Shown piece by piece: positions 35,486-35,532 of a stretch of 35,532 nt of DNA; the stretch's first letter is position 1; every line of letters starts with the position of its first letter. Made by a program: the position numbers and the translations under genes. The notes beneath the pieces are model-generated. The model did not search any database and was not told where the DNA came from. It saw only the letters and a program-made list of their open reading frames with translations. The stretch is from Sphingomonas bacterium (GTDB lineage Bacteria > Pseudomonadota > Alphaproteobacteria > Sphingomonadales > Sphingomonadaceae), in assembly GCA_028289965.1 (NCBI GenBank), contig JAQGKS010000095.1, positions 1-35,532 on the forward strand, in the 5' to 3' direction.

Positions 35486-35532
35486 CGATCAAGCCTCGTC
35501 GAGCGCTGAACAACAGGTCTTCACGAGGAACA

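Overview
This GC-rich window looks like an alphaproteobacterial chromosome, most likely Sphingomonas or a close relative. The clues are the OmpA-type protein with a long proline linker, the HPP and alginate-export-like gene pair, the DUF4142 and DUF2934 stress-type proteins, and three copies of the GGAAC-N16/17-GTT promoter signature of the alphaproteobacterial general-stress sigma factor EcfG. No rRNA, tRNA, CRISPR array, insertion sequence or phage gene was recognised.

Layout. (1) 1-768, minus: an OmpA-family outer-membrane protein cut by the window edge inside its proline linker. (2) 1181-3759, plus: a long leader, then an alginate-export-like outer-membrane channel and an HPP-family membrane protein. 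The leader carries two hexaloop hairpins of the ANTAR-binding type and an overlapping intrinsic terminator, so I propose NasT-type antitermination control of a nitrate/nitrite uptake pair. (3) 4061-5538, plus: a Spinster-like MFS transporter behind a structured leader and a 31-codon upstream ORF whose stop overlaps the transporter start. (4) 5622-8071, minus: a small lipoprotein and a class A penicillin-binding protein; then 8162-9169, plus: a luciferase-like flavin oxidoreductase. (5) 9234-10191, minus: two small proteins and a cold-shock protein with an intrinsic terminator and a candidate EcfG promoter. (6) 10735-12210, plus: SelO.

(7) 12238-33258 is an alpha-glucan and trehalose island. 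glgP and glgC run leftward. Rightward run glgE, treS-mak (fused), glgB, glgX, treZ, malQ and treY. GlgE and TreS are one base apart, and every later junction is a 4-base stop/start overlap (ATGA or GTGA), so the seven genes are almost certainly one translationally coupled operon. A GGAAC-N17-GTT promoter lies directly in front of glgE. TreS-Mak turns trehalose into maltose-1-phosphate, GlgE polymerises it, GlgB branches the polymer, GlgX debranches it, TreY and TreZ turn linear glucan back into trehalose, MalQ rearranges leftover malto-oligosaccharides, and GlgP and GlgC link the polymer to glucose-1-phosphate and ADP-glucose. This gives a reversible trehalose-glucan cycle, probably switched on by general stress.

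(8) 33259-35485: a DUF2934 protein (minus), a DUF4142 lipoprotein (minus) with its own EcfG-like promoter, a DnaQ-fold exonuclease (plus) and a NUDIX hydrolase (minus) that overlaps the exonuclease tail to tail.
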